A stretch of 64,000 nucleotides of DNA from Dioscorea cayenensis subsp. rotundata (GCF_009730915.1 NC_052478.1:12137552-12201551), one strand, 5' to 3'; shown: positions 35,130 to 47,400, counted from the first letter of the stretch. The notes: generated by a model not told the origin, from the letters alone. Translations and numbers: made by a program.

Positions 35130-35453
35130 GGTATAATACTCTAATTCTTTCCTCTATTTTTCTCTTTCTTTTTTTTGTCCCTCTATTCAGAAATACTCTT
35201 GACTAGACTCTCTGCTTTTGAAAATATGCCCACTTAGTTAGAAATGCTCCTAACTAGTCCCTCTACTTTTAAAAATAACCCAACTAAAAGGACTAAGTGG
35301 GCGAATTTTTAAAAATAGAAGAACTAGTTGGGAATATTTCTAACTAAGTGGGCACATTTTTAAAAGTAAAAAGACTAGTTGGGAGTATTTCTGAGTAGAG
35401 GGACCAAAAGGGAAGAAAGAGAAAAGTATAAGGACTATTTTTGTGATTATACC
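35130..35453. mobile_element. Palindromic MULE-type MITE
   Basis: A 324-bp fold-back element with GGTATAAT...ATTATACC ends and long inverted arms (CTATTCAGAAATACTC against GAGTATTTCTGAGTAG inside). A perfect 9-bp duplication TTAAAAATA flanks it at 35121-35129 and 35454-35462. The 9-bp duplication points to the Mutator superfamily. No coding capacity. Confidence 0.88.
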
Positions 35454-35462
35454 TTAAAAATA

Positions 35463-36754
35463 TAGTTAAAATGTATTATTTAATTACTATTTAATTATAG
35501 AAATTAAATTGGATAATACTTAAATGAATTAACTATTTTAATTATTATAATAAAAATGTATAATAATTAATGTGGATTTTTATTTAAAATATTTAATTAT
35601 AATAATTAAAATAGTTAATTCATTTATTTAAATTATTTTATAAATTAAAAAATTAGTTATCCTTAAATATAATTAACTTATTTAAAATTTTATTTAAAAA
35701 ATAATACTTCAATAACTTATTTAAAAAAAATTTATAAAAATTAAAGCTATTTAATAATTATTATTTTTTTACAATTAAAATATAATATTTAATTAAAATG
35801 AAAGAGAGTATAAAAGTAATTTTACGTAAAGAATTTTTTTATACCCTCTATTATTCATATTCTCATTCCCTCCACCAAAACATTACTTTTGTTCTCATCC
35901 CCAATTCTCTTTTCTATTTCTATCCCTGTCCCTATCCCCACACAGGCATTCTAGGAGTCGTTCAGCTATGCCCAGCTGTGATTGTCTCTGTAGCGGGTCA
36001 GGAAGTCCCATTTCTTCAAACTCAGCTTTATTTTCATATTGAAATTTATGGTCAATGATAGAACAACATTCATTTGATACCGTATCCTACTGATTCCATA
36101 ATTTGAGTAATGCTTATCAAACTGTCTTCAATCGTTTTTCTTTTGTCATCTATATATGAGGATCCACCAAAGTGCCTTGTACTTTTAATAGGCCATGAAC
36201 AAAAATATAATCATTCTGAAGAGGTGATCGGCCAGTCTAGTGCAAAGCAGATATTCAACACTTATTCCAGAGGTGCAGTGCATGCAGAGATTCTTATCCA
36301 AAAGTAAATCCTAAAAAAACTAATCAAATTTTAATCCAAAAAGCGCTTGAGATTTTATTATTAAATCACGTTATCCAATTGGCCAAAGCTTTCTTACTAA
36401 TGTTTTGTATCATCATATAATTTACTAATCTATGCATGAAATGCACGCATGAAAAGTATGAACATGAACACTAAACAACATCAATGATCAGGGAATGGCC
36501 AGGACAGAAGATGGAGAAGGATGAGAAAAAATACCTCAAACTAGTATTGGTGCTCCTAACTTTCATGGGAATGAATCTGTATCAAGTTGGAGACATGCTA
36601 TTCCTTTTCTGCTTAACCACCATCAACTCAATGTCTCAAACAATACTCCTTCTGTAATGCTCTTGCACATGAATAAGCATATCACGATCCATGTAGTACA
36701 AGAATGGGAAACTTGACATGGATCAGCAAGTAGCAGACCATCTGATTGATTAAT
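35463..36754. other. Intergenic, 3' flank of the PPR gene
   Basis: Very AT-rich up to about 35800, then moderate composition. No gene recognised. The part next to 36754 should contain the PPR gene's 3' untranslated region, read on the minus strand. Confidence 0.45.
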
Positions 36755-38944
36755 TCACCAGAAATCATTGCAAGAACACTGCCCATCACTAAAATGGTGG
36801 AAGCGACTCCGGTCTCTAACCACGATTTTCCTGTTCCATATTTTCGCAATAAGCTTGATAGCAATGTGGCAATCCTCGCAGACACGAAGGTTTTTTGTGA
36901 TGTGAATTGGCAAACTAGCTCCCAATCTCATAAGTCCATAAGCAATTGCTATCCTCTCGCTGTGCAAAAATAATGCTTGCTCCTTTTCCTCCTCATTAAC
37001 ATCAACTGATATTTTTGATGTGATCGGTAAATATCCTGCCAACTTTAATTTTTTGGCCATCACATTCATCATAGCTTCAATCTCATTGATCTCAGGGTGA
37101 CACCGATCACCTGCAATGAACTTGTGGACTTGCCCAGCCACACTGAGACTGCTGTAACCAGCTGTCTTCTTTATTCCCCTCTCCTCCATCAGTCTCCTGA
37201 TCTTGGAGGCACTGGCCCAATTTCCTGAATTGGCGTACAAGTTGGATAACTGGACGTAGACAGCATCCTCATTGGGCTCTAAAGCAAGAATGTTTTTTGC
37301 TGCCTTCTCACCTACATCAACATTCTTGTAAACTCTACAAGCACTTAATAAGGATCCCCAAATTACTGCATTTGGCTTAATCGGCATGCTATCAATAAGC
37401 TTGACCGCCTCTTCCAATAGTCCTCCTCGACCAAGAATATCTACCATGCAGCCATAATGCTCAACCTCAGGCTCTAGATTGTATAAAGATGTCATCTCAT
37501 GAAAGTGTTTGCGAGCCTCCTCTACAAGGTTTGAGTGACTACACGCAGTCAGGACACCAATGTACGCAACTGCATTAGGCCTTATGCTCAATTTCCGCAT
37601 CAAAGCGAAATGTTCAAGAGCAAGTTTGCCTTTTCCATTCATGGCTAGGCCTGAAATAACTGCAGTCCAGGTCATCACATCCTTGTCACGCATTCTATTG
37701 AAGACAAGCAGTGCCTCATCCATCCTCCCACATTTTGCGTACATGTCCAACAATGCAGTCCCTAGGAAGACATCAAAAACAATTGAGCTCACCTCGATAT
37801 AAGCATGCAAGGCCTTGCCTTGGTCTAGTGAATTCAAGTTTGCACAAGCTGAGAGCAAGCCAACCATTGTGAACTTATCAGGCTGAAATCCAGAAGTGCG
37901 CAACTCAACAAATAAATGCAATGCTTGCTTGAGCTGACTACTCTGGATGTACCCGCAGATCATCGAATTGAAGGTGATGAGATCACGAACTTCCGTCTGA
38001 TCAAACAAGGACCGAGCCATGTCTACATCACCTACTTTGCAATAACCATCAATCAAAGCATTCCAAGCTGGAAGAACCTTCCAACCATTCAAGTCAAAAA
38101 CTTGGCGAGCAGAATTTAGATCTCCACATTTCGCATAGACATCAATGAGAGCAACAGCAAGATTATCACTCATACCAATGCCTGCATCAATCACATACTG
38201 ATGAACCCATTTGCTCAATCCCAAATCCCGCAACTGCCCACAGGCTGAAAGCACCGCAACCATCGCCACAGTATCTGGCAAGACATCATCCGAAATCATC
38301 TTCTTAAAGAATTCTACCGACTCCGCCGCACGTCCAGCCTGAGAATAACCAGACACCATACTAGTCCAAGAAACAACATTCCTCTCAGGCATTTCATCAA
38401 ACAGCTTCCGGGCATCATCCAAGCAACCAGCTCTCGCAAGCCCAGCAACAATGGTCGTCCAAGATACAACGTCCTTCATCCCAATCCCATCAAAAACCCA
38501 CCTTGCATCATCTAAACACCCAAACGCAACATACAAATGGATCAAAGAGTTCAGCGGCAAGGCATCAAACTCGGGGAAAAGCCTAAGGAACAGTCCATGG
38601 ATGACCTTACCATGAAGAAGCGACATAGAAGGGAGGGAGCAGGACTTGAACAAGAACTGGAAGGTGTGGGAGTCGTGAGGAACGGCATTGGTGATCATTT
38701 GGCGGTGGATGAGGATGGAGAGGTGGGGAAGATGGAAGCGGGAGTAAGCACGGATGAGAGTGTTGTAGTAGAAGGTGGAGGGGTTAGGGATGCGTGAGGA
38801 GAGGTGGGCGGTGGAGGGGTAGGAGAGGGGGTGGGGGATGGCGGCGCCGGAGATGATGAAGTGGGCGTGGAGTTGGGTGGTTTGGTTGAGAGAAGAAGGG
38901 GTCGGCCATTGGAAGCGTTTTATGAGCTTTTGGGGATGGATCAT
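36755..38944 (-). CDS. PPR protein, PLS class with E and DYW domains
   Basis: A single 729-aa open frame with a true ATG at 38944, intron-free as usual for PPR genes. The N-terminal 40-50 residues look like an organelle-targeting segment. Repeated PLS units follow, for example NTLIRAYSRF, DVVSWTTIVAGLARAGCLDDARKLFDEMPERNVVSWTSMVSGYSQAG, LIDVYAKCGDLNSARQVFD, and TMVGLLSACANL. After the E/E+ region (AGYSSLSVAGQVHKFIAGDR) comes a full DYW domain: HSE (661-663) and CEDCH (689-693), the deaminase-like zinc site, then HHFSDGQCSCNDFW at the end, with Phe replacing Tyr of the name-giving triplet. Such proteins bind organellar transcripts and act in C-to-U editing. The target cannot be read from the sequence. 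It looks functional. Confidence 0.95.
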   Translation of the reverse strand: MIHPQKLIKRFQWPTPSSLNQTTQLHAHFIISGAAIPHPLSYPSTAHLSSRIPNPSTFYYNTLIRAYSRFHLPHLSILIHRQMITNAVPHDSHTFQFLFKSCSLPSMSLLHGKVIHGLFLRLFPEFDALPLNSLIHLYVAFGCLDDARWVFDGIGMKDVVSWTTIVAGLARAGCLDDARKLFDEMPERNVVSWTSMVSGYSQAGRAAESVEFFKKMISDDVLPDTVAMVAVLSACGQLRDLGLSKWVHQYVIDAGIGMSDNLAVALIDVYAKCGDLNSARQVFDLNGWKVLPAWNALIDGYCKVGDVDMARSLFDQTEVRDLITFNSMICGYIQSSQLKQALHLFVELRTSGFQPDKFTMVGLLSACANLNSLDQGKALHAYIEVSSIVFDVFLGTALLDMYAKCGRMDEALLVFNRMRDKDVMTWTAVISGLAMNGKGKLALEHFALMRKLSIRPNAVAYIGVLTACSHSNLVEEARKHFHEMTSLYNLEPEVEHYGCMVDILGRGGLLEEAVKLIDSMPIKPNAVIWGSLLSACRVYKNVDVGEKAAKNILALEPNEDAVYVQLSNLYANSGNWASASKIRRLMEERGIKKTAGYSSLSVAGQVHKFIAGDRCHPEINEIEAMMNVMAKKLKLAGYLPITSKISVDVNEEEKEQALFLHSERIAIAYGLMRLGASLPIHITKNLRVCEDCHIAIKLIAKIWNRKIVVRDRSRFHHFSDGQCSCNDFW

Positions 38945-39200
38945 GCAGCAATGAAGATGAAGATGAAGATGATGATGATGATGATGATCTGTGCCTTAAC
39001 TCATTCCGCAGTAGGAGGCAAAGAAAAGGAAGGGGAATATGTATGATGATAAGTGCTCTGTTCTGAATTTAAGCAATTCTTTAGAGCATGTTTTCATGTA
39101 TGACTGTTACTTAATTATTCCATTATTTTTTATAAAACAAAAGAAACAAAACATCAGCCAAAGGAAGGAAATCAGGAATAAAAATCAAGAGTAAAATGAT
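38945..39200. other. Upstream region of the PPR gene
   Basis: Promoter side of the minus-strand PPR gene. Contains a (GATGAA)n/(GAT)n microsatellite at about 38953-38990. No clear TATA box. Confidence 0.4.
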
Positions 39201-40589
39201 GGGCAACAAACAGAGAATTACATGGGCAAGGTACACACCGGTGAACATTTCGGAAGAGGACCACTCAGAGAAGCACGTGGACACTGTGTGATCGGCTGCG
39301 TACTCCCCAATCACCCTTCTACCGAGAAGAACATGGCCATGTAGATGAAGAACATGCTCGTGTACATTTAAAGAGTTGCAGAGCATGTTCCAAATTAAAA
39401 CATGGAAGAAAGATGCATGGATGTGCAACTCAAAAGCAAAAGTGAGGAAAAGACCTAAGAGTTACAAGGCCAAAGGAAGAAGTATACGGGCATGTACATC
39501 CAGCCGTGTACATCGAGGATTGTAAGATATTGGGCTTGTCCTAAGAGTTACACGAGCAAGATACACACCCATGTACTTGCCCATGTACCAATTGGGTCCT
39601 TGTAATTATAAATAAAAGTTTTCAAAGGTTTTAGGGCATCTGAGTATTAGCTGAATTTCTGAAAAAGGAGCTGAGGACGACTAGCTAGGGTTGGAGAGAG
39701 CTTTGAAGATTTTATGGAGGAGTTCGAAGGAGTCGCCAGAGTGACGATCCATTGGCGATGATAGCGGCTCAGATCAACTCTAACAGCACGGTATTGAGAG
39801 GGGGTTTTCTTCACATGTCTAGGGTTTTAGAGATTGAAAAACACTTTGTAGCGATGAGCTTGGGCCTCATGGAAAGCTTACTTCCTTGGATGCCCGGATT
39901 AATGTAGCTTGGGAATACTTTCATCTTTTGATTGCTTTTTAATATAAATTACCTTCTGCTTTCGAATTCATCTTTGTTTATCTTGTTGGTTATGCGTATC
40001 GAGAGAGGCTTTACCATTTTGATGTTACTTGTGTATCGAAAGATTCTTGTGAGAAGATCACACATAGATGAATAAATATCATTGATGCTTGCTAGAGATA
40101 GTTAGGATGCCATGTAAATTTCTATTAGAATTTTGGTAGTTTACCTCCGATTCTTGACATGGAAATTCTAGAGCTTATTGCAATCATGCGAGGGTAGGAG
40201 TAGGAGAGATTCACTTCCGCCTTTAGCATAGGATTAGTCACTAAGGAGTCTTGAGAGAGCACTTAGTTGGATTTTGATTTCCTTTGATTCGAATAGCCGA
40301 GGATTTATCTTTATCGAATTGCAATCATCATAATCTTTAATTTCCCAAGTGAAGCCAATCCAGGTACCGTTTTATCTATCGTTTCTGGTTTCTCATTTCT
40401 CTCGATTTGGTCTTTTGTTACTTTTATTGGTTTGTTTTGCTATTAAAATTGATCCTTGTTATTTAGTTAGCTAGCAAAGATAGAGATAATACTTGTATTA
40501 TCTAGTCTCTGTGAATTCGACCTTGCTCTTTTGCATGTATTACTTCGATTGACACATATATTTGAGTAAGTATCAACATGAGTCGACCA
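39200..40589 (+). mobile_element. Probable Athila-type LTR, copy 2
   Basis: Plus-strand sequence before a degenerate tRNA-Asp primer site (TTTTTGGCACAATTGCCCGGGA, 40592-40613) and an Athila-like gag. It includes leader-like sequence and the common LTR ending region (GTGAATTCGACC..., TATCAACATGAG). The left boundary is not resolved. It differs from the 1.8-1.9 kb LTR family of copies 1 and 3, so it is a separate subfamily. Confidence 0.5.
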
Positions 40590-40595
40590 AGTTTT

Positions 40596-40613
40596 TGGCA
40601 CAATTGCCCGGGA
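40596..40613 (+). other. Decayed primer-binding site (tRNA-Asp type), copy 2
   Basis: TGGCACAATTGCCCGGGA compared with the intact form in copy 1; several substitutions. Confidence 0.6.
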
Positions 40614-40883
40614 CTAGATGTATCAGGAACACTCTTATTTGTTAGACTAGCTATTGTCTTTTCTTTTATTTCTTTCTTATTTTCAGCATTTTCCTTTTCT
40701 TTGCTTTACAATTTTCAGTTGGGGATTCATTGACCATATCTCTCTCTTTTTTTTTTTACTTTCAGAAGCTTGTGCATGACCTGTTTGAACACATCAAGAC
40801 TTGTTGAGCAAGATTCAGAAATTGAGAGAACATTACATAAGAGAGTGAGATAGTTGGCTCAAAACTTTGAGAGTACATATTCA

Positions 40884-43390
40884 ATGAGTATGGCCGAACA
40901 AGAAGGACAACCAAGGACTTTGGCCGACTATGCTAGATTCACACTTGATGGAACTCAATTAAGCATAGTGCGACCCCCTGTTGCGGTCATCATATTTGAA
41001 CTCAAGTCGGCTTTCATCCAAATGGTCTAACAATGGTGCTCATTTCATAGCCTACCGGATGAAGTTCCCAATGCACACTTAAGCACTTTCCTCGAAGTTT
41101 GTGTATGTTGAAGCTAAATGGGGTTTCTAATGATGTTATCCATTTGAGGGTCTTCCCGCTCTCATTGAAGTCAAGGGCTAAGGAATTGTTGCGAACACTT
41201 CCTAGAGCTTCGGTTACTACTTGGGGCCAATTAGCCAAGCTATTATTAACTAGTTACTTTCCACCTGGGAGGAAAACAAAGCTTCAACACGACATAGGCT
41301 CTTTTACTCAACAAGATGGTGAGACACTCTATGAAGCTTGGGAGAGATATAAGGATCTTTTGACTCGTTGCCTACAACATGATTTACTGGGTTGGATGGA
41401 GGTCCAGAATTTTTACCAAGGATTAACTCCAAGTGTGAAACAAACTATTGATGTCATGGCTGGTAGAGCTATTAGGAGCTAGACACCAGAGGAGGCTAGG
41501 AAACTATTCGATGACATGGCAATGAATAGTTACCAATGGAATTCTAGGGCCAAGGAAGTGAAGGCGGGCAGTGTGTTTGAAGTGGATGTGGTGACGACTT
41601 TAGCTACTCAAGGGGAGTCATTGAGCAAAAATATTGATAGAATGATGACCCCAAGAGCAGCTACCATTATGTCTTGTGAAACTTGTAATGGAGGGCACCC
41701 TACCACCGATTGCCCTATTGTAAGTGCATCCTAGGGTAAAGTTGAACAAGTGGACTATGATAGTGGAATGAATCAGCCACAAGGGAACCCTTATAGTGCC
41801 ACCTACAACCACCGAAGTGAAGTTTGTACAATCCACCGAAGTGAAGTTTCAAACACAAGGCAATTGCCTCATATCTATTGAAACTACTTTGAGGAACTAA
41901 CAAGCTTCTATACAAAACTTGGAGAATCAAGTTGGCCAAATTGCTAGGATGTTATTGGAGAGACCTCAAGGAAGCCTTCTAAGAAGCACGGAAGTGAATC
42001 CTAGAGAGCATGTGAAAGCATTTACATTGAGAAGTGGCCAAGAAGTTGAAATAAGGTCGGAAAAGAGCCAAGGTTCTGAAAAAGTAAGATCGATTGAAGT
42101 TGAAGAAGAAAGGGGCAAGAAGGAAGTAGTCAAGAAGGCCGTTGTTAAGGAATATCAACCAAGAATTCCTTACCCCTTCTGGCTCAAGCAAAGCGAAAAC
42201 CGATGACCAAGTCAAGTGCTTTCTAGAGTTGTTTAAACAACTTCACATCAACCTCCTTTTTGTACAGATGAGCTAGTGATAAAGTTTGTGCAATCCACCG
42301 AAGTGAAGTTTCAAACACAAGGCAATTGCCTCATATCTATTGAAACTACTTTGAGGAACTAACAAGCTTCTATACAAAACTTGGAGAATCAAGTTGGCCA
42401 AATTGCTAGGATGCTATTGGAGAGACCTCAAGGAAGCCTTCTAAGAAGCACGGAAGTGAATCCTAGAGAGCATGTGAAAGCATTTACATTGAGAAGTGGC
42501 CAAGAAGTTGAAATAAGGTCGGAAAAGAGCCAAGGTTCTGAAAAAGTAAGATCGATTGAAGTTGAAGAAGAAGGGGGCAAGAAGGAAGTAGTCAAGAAGA
42601 CCGTTGTTAAGGAATATCAACCAAGAATTCCTTACCCCTTCTGGCTCAAGCAAAGAGAAACCGATGACCAAGTCAAGTGGTTTCTAGAGTTGTTTAAACA
42701 ACTTCACATCAACCTCCTTTTTGTAGATGCATTAACACAAATGCCTACGTATGCTAAGTTTTTGAAGAATCTCCTCACCAATACGAAGAATCTTGGAGAA
42801 GTGTTGATGGCGACATTGAGTGAAGAAAGCTCATCTATCCCACAAAACAAATTGCCTAGGAAGTTGAAGGATCCGGGTAGCTTCACAATCCCATATGTGA
42901 TTGGGGATTCTATTGAGGAGTGTGCATTAGCCAACTTGGGTGCGAATATTAATGTAATACCTACAAAATCTTCATAAAGTTGGGGTTAGGCGAACTAACT
43001 CCAACCAAGATGATAATTCAGTCGGTCCACCGATCAATTTGACACCTAACGGGTGTGGTGGAAGATATACTTGTGAAAGTGGGTTAAATTAATCTTCCCG
43101 GTTGACTTTGTTATTCTTGACGTTGATGAAGAAATGGAAGTGCCTTTTATCTTGGGTCGGGCCTTTCTTGCAACATCCAATGCTCTAATTGATGTTAATG
43201 ATGAACAAATGGTGTTACGAGTTGGTGATGAAAAAGTTGTCATCAAACTTCACCAGGCCATGAGACTTGTTTTGCAATTGATGTTACTAATGATGTTATT
43301 TCTGAATGTGTGTAGGAAGTTATGGAGGAAAACCCATTGATACTTTTCTTTCGTAGTGGGGCCAATGTTGTTGAAAAATGAACCCTTTGG
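40884..43390 (+). pseudogene. Athila-like gag-protease remnant, copy 2
   Basis: Begins MSMAEQEGQPRTLADYARF at 40884. The capsid core is MLKLNGVSNDVIHLRVFPLSLKSRAKELL (about 41100-41200), then YEAWERYKDLLTRC and MAMNSYQWNS. The knuckle CETCNGGHPTTDC (CX2CX3HX4C) lies near 41675-41715. A linker follows (ENQVGQIARMLLERPQGS) that is tandemly duplicated (see 41826-42745). The protease segment has ANLGANINVIP, where Asn (42933-42935) replaces the catalytic Asp, then VPFILGRAFLATSNALIDV. Stops and frameshifts occur throughout. Similarity ends near 43390 with no reverse transcriptase or integrase. Confidence 0.85.
41826..42745 (+). repeat. 462-bp tandem duplication inside gag
   Basis: The segment containing GGAGAATCAAGTTGGCCAAA at 41920 recurs at 42382 (period 462 bp) with only a handful of single-base differences. 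The first copy ends in CTCCTTTTTGTA then a short filler; the second continues into the rest of gag. It happened after or during the decay of the element and is younger than most of its mutations. Confidence 0.9.
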
Positions 43391-44440
43391 GAAAATTTTT
43401 TTCAAAATTTATCATATCCCAGAAACATCTCTAATTTTTAAAACTTTTTATTTTCAAATTTAAATTAAATTAAATTTAAAAATTACCTCTACTTTATCCG
43501 TTACCAATGCATCACACTTTCTATATAGATCTGAGGGAAGTGAGCTTACACTCTTTTAAGTTTGTGTTGGTAATACAAAGAAGGAGAGAAGAAGAGAAGA
43601 GAGACTAAGGAAGAGTAAAAAAGGACTGTGAATACAGTGGATTTCAGTTGCAATATAACTAAAAATACATGAATTTTAAAATACAGTGCAGTTAAATTTA
43701 GTATTTGGTTAGATGTAATTGAAGATGTTGTATTATAAGGTCTTGTATTTGGTCAAAGAAATTTATAAATTTGAAATTAAAACTCTTTACATTACAAATA
43801 TCTTACTGTCATTTTAATGATTTTAAATACCGTATTGATTAATTTAACTACTAATTTATTATTAAATTATTTATTAAATTTATTAGTATATTTAACAAAA
43901 AAAATTTATTACATTTTATAATTTTTTAACTTAATTATTAACCCAACAAAAAGAGTATTTATGAACTTTTCATATATGCTAAATGATTTTAATTATCGTA
44001 TTAATCATTTTAACTCTTAATTTTATTATTAAACTAGTTATTAAAATCATTATTAAATTTTTTTATTAGATTTTATAATTTTTCCACTCTACAAAGGCAT
44101 TCATGAATGTTTAATAATATTTGTTTTTCTTTGATTGGTCACATGTAAGTCACAAGTTATGCATGTGAAGAAGTTTAAAAATAAAGGGTTTGGTTTTACG
44201 CCCAATTTGGCTGTAAAACCAAATCCCTCATTGAATGTAATTTGAGTTATATGGGTTTTTGAAATCCTGTGAACTTAAACACTGGAATTCTAAAAATCCA
44301 GTAACTCAAGTTACATGTAACTATAAAACCCTCCAAACGAACACCATCTTAGATCAGTCTTACTAAGCATCAAATCAAATTTAATAAAATAGTACTAAAG
44401 AGATCCTATCTGTTTCAACTTCTTGAGTTCACACACAGGA
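43391..44440. other. AT-rich spacer with a hairpin
   Basis: No gene. It has a fold-back (GGGTTTGGTTTTAC 44186-44199 against GTAAAACCAAATCCC 44213-44227) followed by sequence ending CCAAACGAACACC (about 44333), suggestive of a decayed MITE end. A purine-rich block at 43570-43620 resembles 44945-45015. Confidence 0.45.
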
Positions 44441-44960
44441 TCCACAAAATCCTCTTCGCCAAATCAAGCCATTAAAGCATCCACAAATTCCTTCAAAGAA
44501 ACCATTCTTTCTGATTCCATGGTCTTCAAGAATAACCTATGAATGCTATTTTCACTTTAGTTAACTCTATAGTGAGATCAAAATCAAAGAACTGCTCGAT
44601 ATTATATATCCAATCGTTGAGATAATCTCCATTTAAAGTACGAAACTCCAATTTAGTATAGTGATGAGTGCTTTGAGAACTCTTCCCTGGACCAAGAATT
44701 CCCAAGCTTTCATAAGGAATTTCCTGCAACATTAGAAGTGTTCTCTCTGTATTCTAAAGTGCCATTTTAGCAATCATCAGCTTGAGTTCCTCCATGCCCT
44801 TGGTACTCTACATCCTGCTTTCTTCTATAGCTTTACTATGCTTCTCATCAATTTCTTTGATAAGATTTTCAAGATCCTTAAGATCTTGTTTCTTGCTGTT
44901 ATTCATCATAGAAATTTTCAAGACCTAGGTCTCTAATACTAGTGATGAGAACAAGAGAAG
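44440..44960 (-). pseudogene. Gypsy gag fragment (chromovirus-like)
   Basis: Minus strand: an N-terminal charged helix (MMNNSKKQDLKDLENLIKEIDEKH), then KLEFRTLNGDYLNDWIYNIEQFFDFDLTIELTKVKIAF, the typical start of the Retrotrans_gag domain. A decayed tRNA-Met primer site (TAGTATTAGAGACC) lies just upstream near 44930-44945. The LTR upstream of it is split by the solo LTR at 45029-46629. The element is otherwise deleted. Confidence 0.7.
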
Positions 44961-45028
44961 ATGAGAAGAGAAGAAGAGAAGAGAAATTAAGGAAGAGTCA
45001 AGTGAGGAGAAGAGTTCATTCTTATTAT

Positions 45029-46629
45029 TGTTAGGATTATGCCCTCGAATGCCAATGAAGATACTTATATTAGGGCATTTCATTTGTATTATAAATTCTT
45101 ATTATTTGATGTTTATATAAATCTTGTGATGCCATTTTAAATTAGTTTTGAACATCATAGTCCATGTGTATTAAGTTAAACATTTTACTCTTTGTGGGAT
45201 AAAGAGGAGATCACTAGAAGAGTTTAGTACTTATACACTTAAATAGTTTGCAAATCAGAGAATCTTTAATTGGGTGTTAAAGATTTGTAAGGATTTGTAT
45301 GACATATACTTTGACAAAGAGTGGTAGTTGAACACTATAAAATAATGGGAGCATATGTCATAAATACATCATTGAAATTGGTGTATTCGAACATGACTCA
45401 CAATAATCCAATCACATGGGTTTTACTCTTTAATAGTTAATGTTTGAGATTATTTATTGGTTATGATCATATGAATTGACTTTAGACCTAATGTATCATG
45501 GTTATAATGTGCTTGTGACGTTTAGTCTGTTACTAGAGTCGTTAGGCTCAGTTTATCTTTTGGTAGGGCCGACTTCGAAGTGTGACTATGTCGGGCAAGT
45601 ATCAACTATAAGTAATCACCAAGAAGGAATTCATTCTCTCGGAAGTAAACGAGTTAGTATCCTATGTGATTATAAGTATGTGAGATTAGAAGGCCTTGGC
45701 CAAGGCAATCAAACTAATCATGTGGGACATGAAGGATAGGTTGGTAATCTTACTCTACTATGGTTATTATCATACGATCGAGTTCAGTGAGTTTGACAAT
45801 TACCATGGCTATCACTCGGTTGGGATATAAGAATAAAGGGTGTATACATATATGGTAATCATAATCGGAAAGGTTCATAATGATCTACTCATTCATGTTC
45901 AATTGGGCTACAATGTGAGGGCACGGGGCTGGCTAAGCGTCACCCACGTCCTTTGGTATCCTCCCATTATTAATCAAAACCTAGGGAGTCACGCTTAAAG
46001 GAATTAAGAATCAGTCTCATTTTGAGTGTAGGAGTAAAATTGTCAATTTATTATTTTACTTCATGGGATTAGTAAAATTGTAAATTGGTTTAGGGACTTT
46101 GTCTTAAGTTTAAATTTTGATTAAAATTCAATGGAGTCGAATAATTAATCAAAATTATAAGGACTTAAAAACAAAAGTGGTTTTAGTTACATTAGGACTC
46201 ATATATGTAATGAACTTCAATGATAATATTTATCATGCTATGAAGTTTTATATTTGAATCAGACTTCATAATTAAATAGTGTTCATCATGTTTTATGAAG
46301 TTTCTATAAACATGACTCCTTTCTAACCCTAGAAAAGATCAATTAATTCTCTAACCCTAGCCGCTATTTGGAAAAGTATAGGAGACTGTTTCTCAATTCC
46401 GGCGTGTGATCTAGAGGTGTGGGACTTTCGTTCAGTGCTAGAAGATCTACAACAATCCGAGGACAAATTCGGCACATCAAAAGAAAATTTTTCGAACATC
46501 TAGAGGTAATTTTCTAAATCTATCAATTAAAATTGTGTGTTCATTACAACAATTAGATCATATCGTAATTTTATTCTTGCTTTTGCATGCCTCTAATGGT
46601 GTTATATAATTTTGCGACATTAACTAACA
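45029..46629 (+). mobile_element. Solo LTR with ATTAT duplication
   Basis: A 1601-bp element beginning TGTTAGGATTATGCC and ending CTAACA, with perfect ATTAT duplications at 45024-45028 and 46630-46634. The beginning resembles Ty1/copia LTRs, but I cannot fix the family. No coding capacity. It sits inside an older LTR-like sequence. Confidence 0.82.
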
Positions 46630-46634
46630 ATTAT

Positions 46635-47400
46635 AACTTCATAAAAAACAATCAATCTTCTCCTTATTACAAGGAAACATGTTTTTTTAAATAACCAACT
46701 ATCTCGATTATAATATGAGAGCAGGACGTGTTACTTAAGAGGATTGAACGGCTGAGATCTTTTCCAGTCTATAACTTGGTCCATGCTATATAAGTTGCCC
46801 ATCTTTTGCGTTCCAAGTGGCTGCTCTAATCCTAACTACGCAACTACCATTCAAAACCCAACCAATGATGGTAGGAACTCAATCTTTATCTCTCCCTCTA
46901 GTACAAGCCTTCAACTTTCTTAATTATATATGCAACTCCATTTTCACCACATATCAGTTGCCACACTTGCATTGAGCTCTGTTTTGACTTTGCTTCCATA
47001 GTTGTGAGAAGTAAATCTGTATTCTATTAAAATATTAAACATACAAACCAGATAAAAAAATTTATTAGAATAACAAAGATAAAAAAAAAAGCTAAATAAT
47101 TGAAAGGAACCATATGATCAAAATAGAAATACACAGAGTTTTTAGTTATGTGCTTTTAATTTTATAAAATTACACATATAGCAAAATATTATACAGTTCC
47201 TCACTAGTTTCAAACTGGCTAACAAAAGACCTCCAATTTTAATAATGCCCTAAAAGACCTTACTTTTTATATAATTGACTATGCAATACCTACCGACATC
47301 AAATCAGAATTTTAATTATTTTTTATTGAACACAAAAACGAAATTAACCTTGGCCTTTTTTTTTCCCTTTTGTTTCTTCCTTTTCACTTTGTCCAACTTG
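46635..47400 (-). other. Remainder of an older LTR and spacer
   Basis: Minus-strand sequence with a TATA-like CTTATATAGC (near 46788) that belongs to the LTR split by the solo LTR. After about 46960 the sequence is AT-rich with no signal. Confidence 0.4.

Noticed and set aside
38537-39046. Plus-strand Gly/Glu/Val-rich ORFs
   Set aside because: Antisense to the N-terminal part of the PPR gene and its upstream microsatellite.
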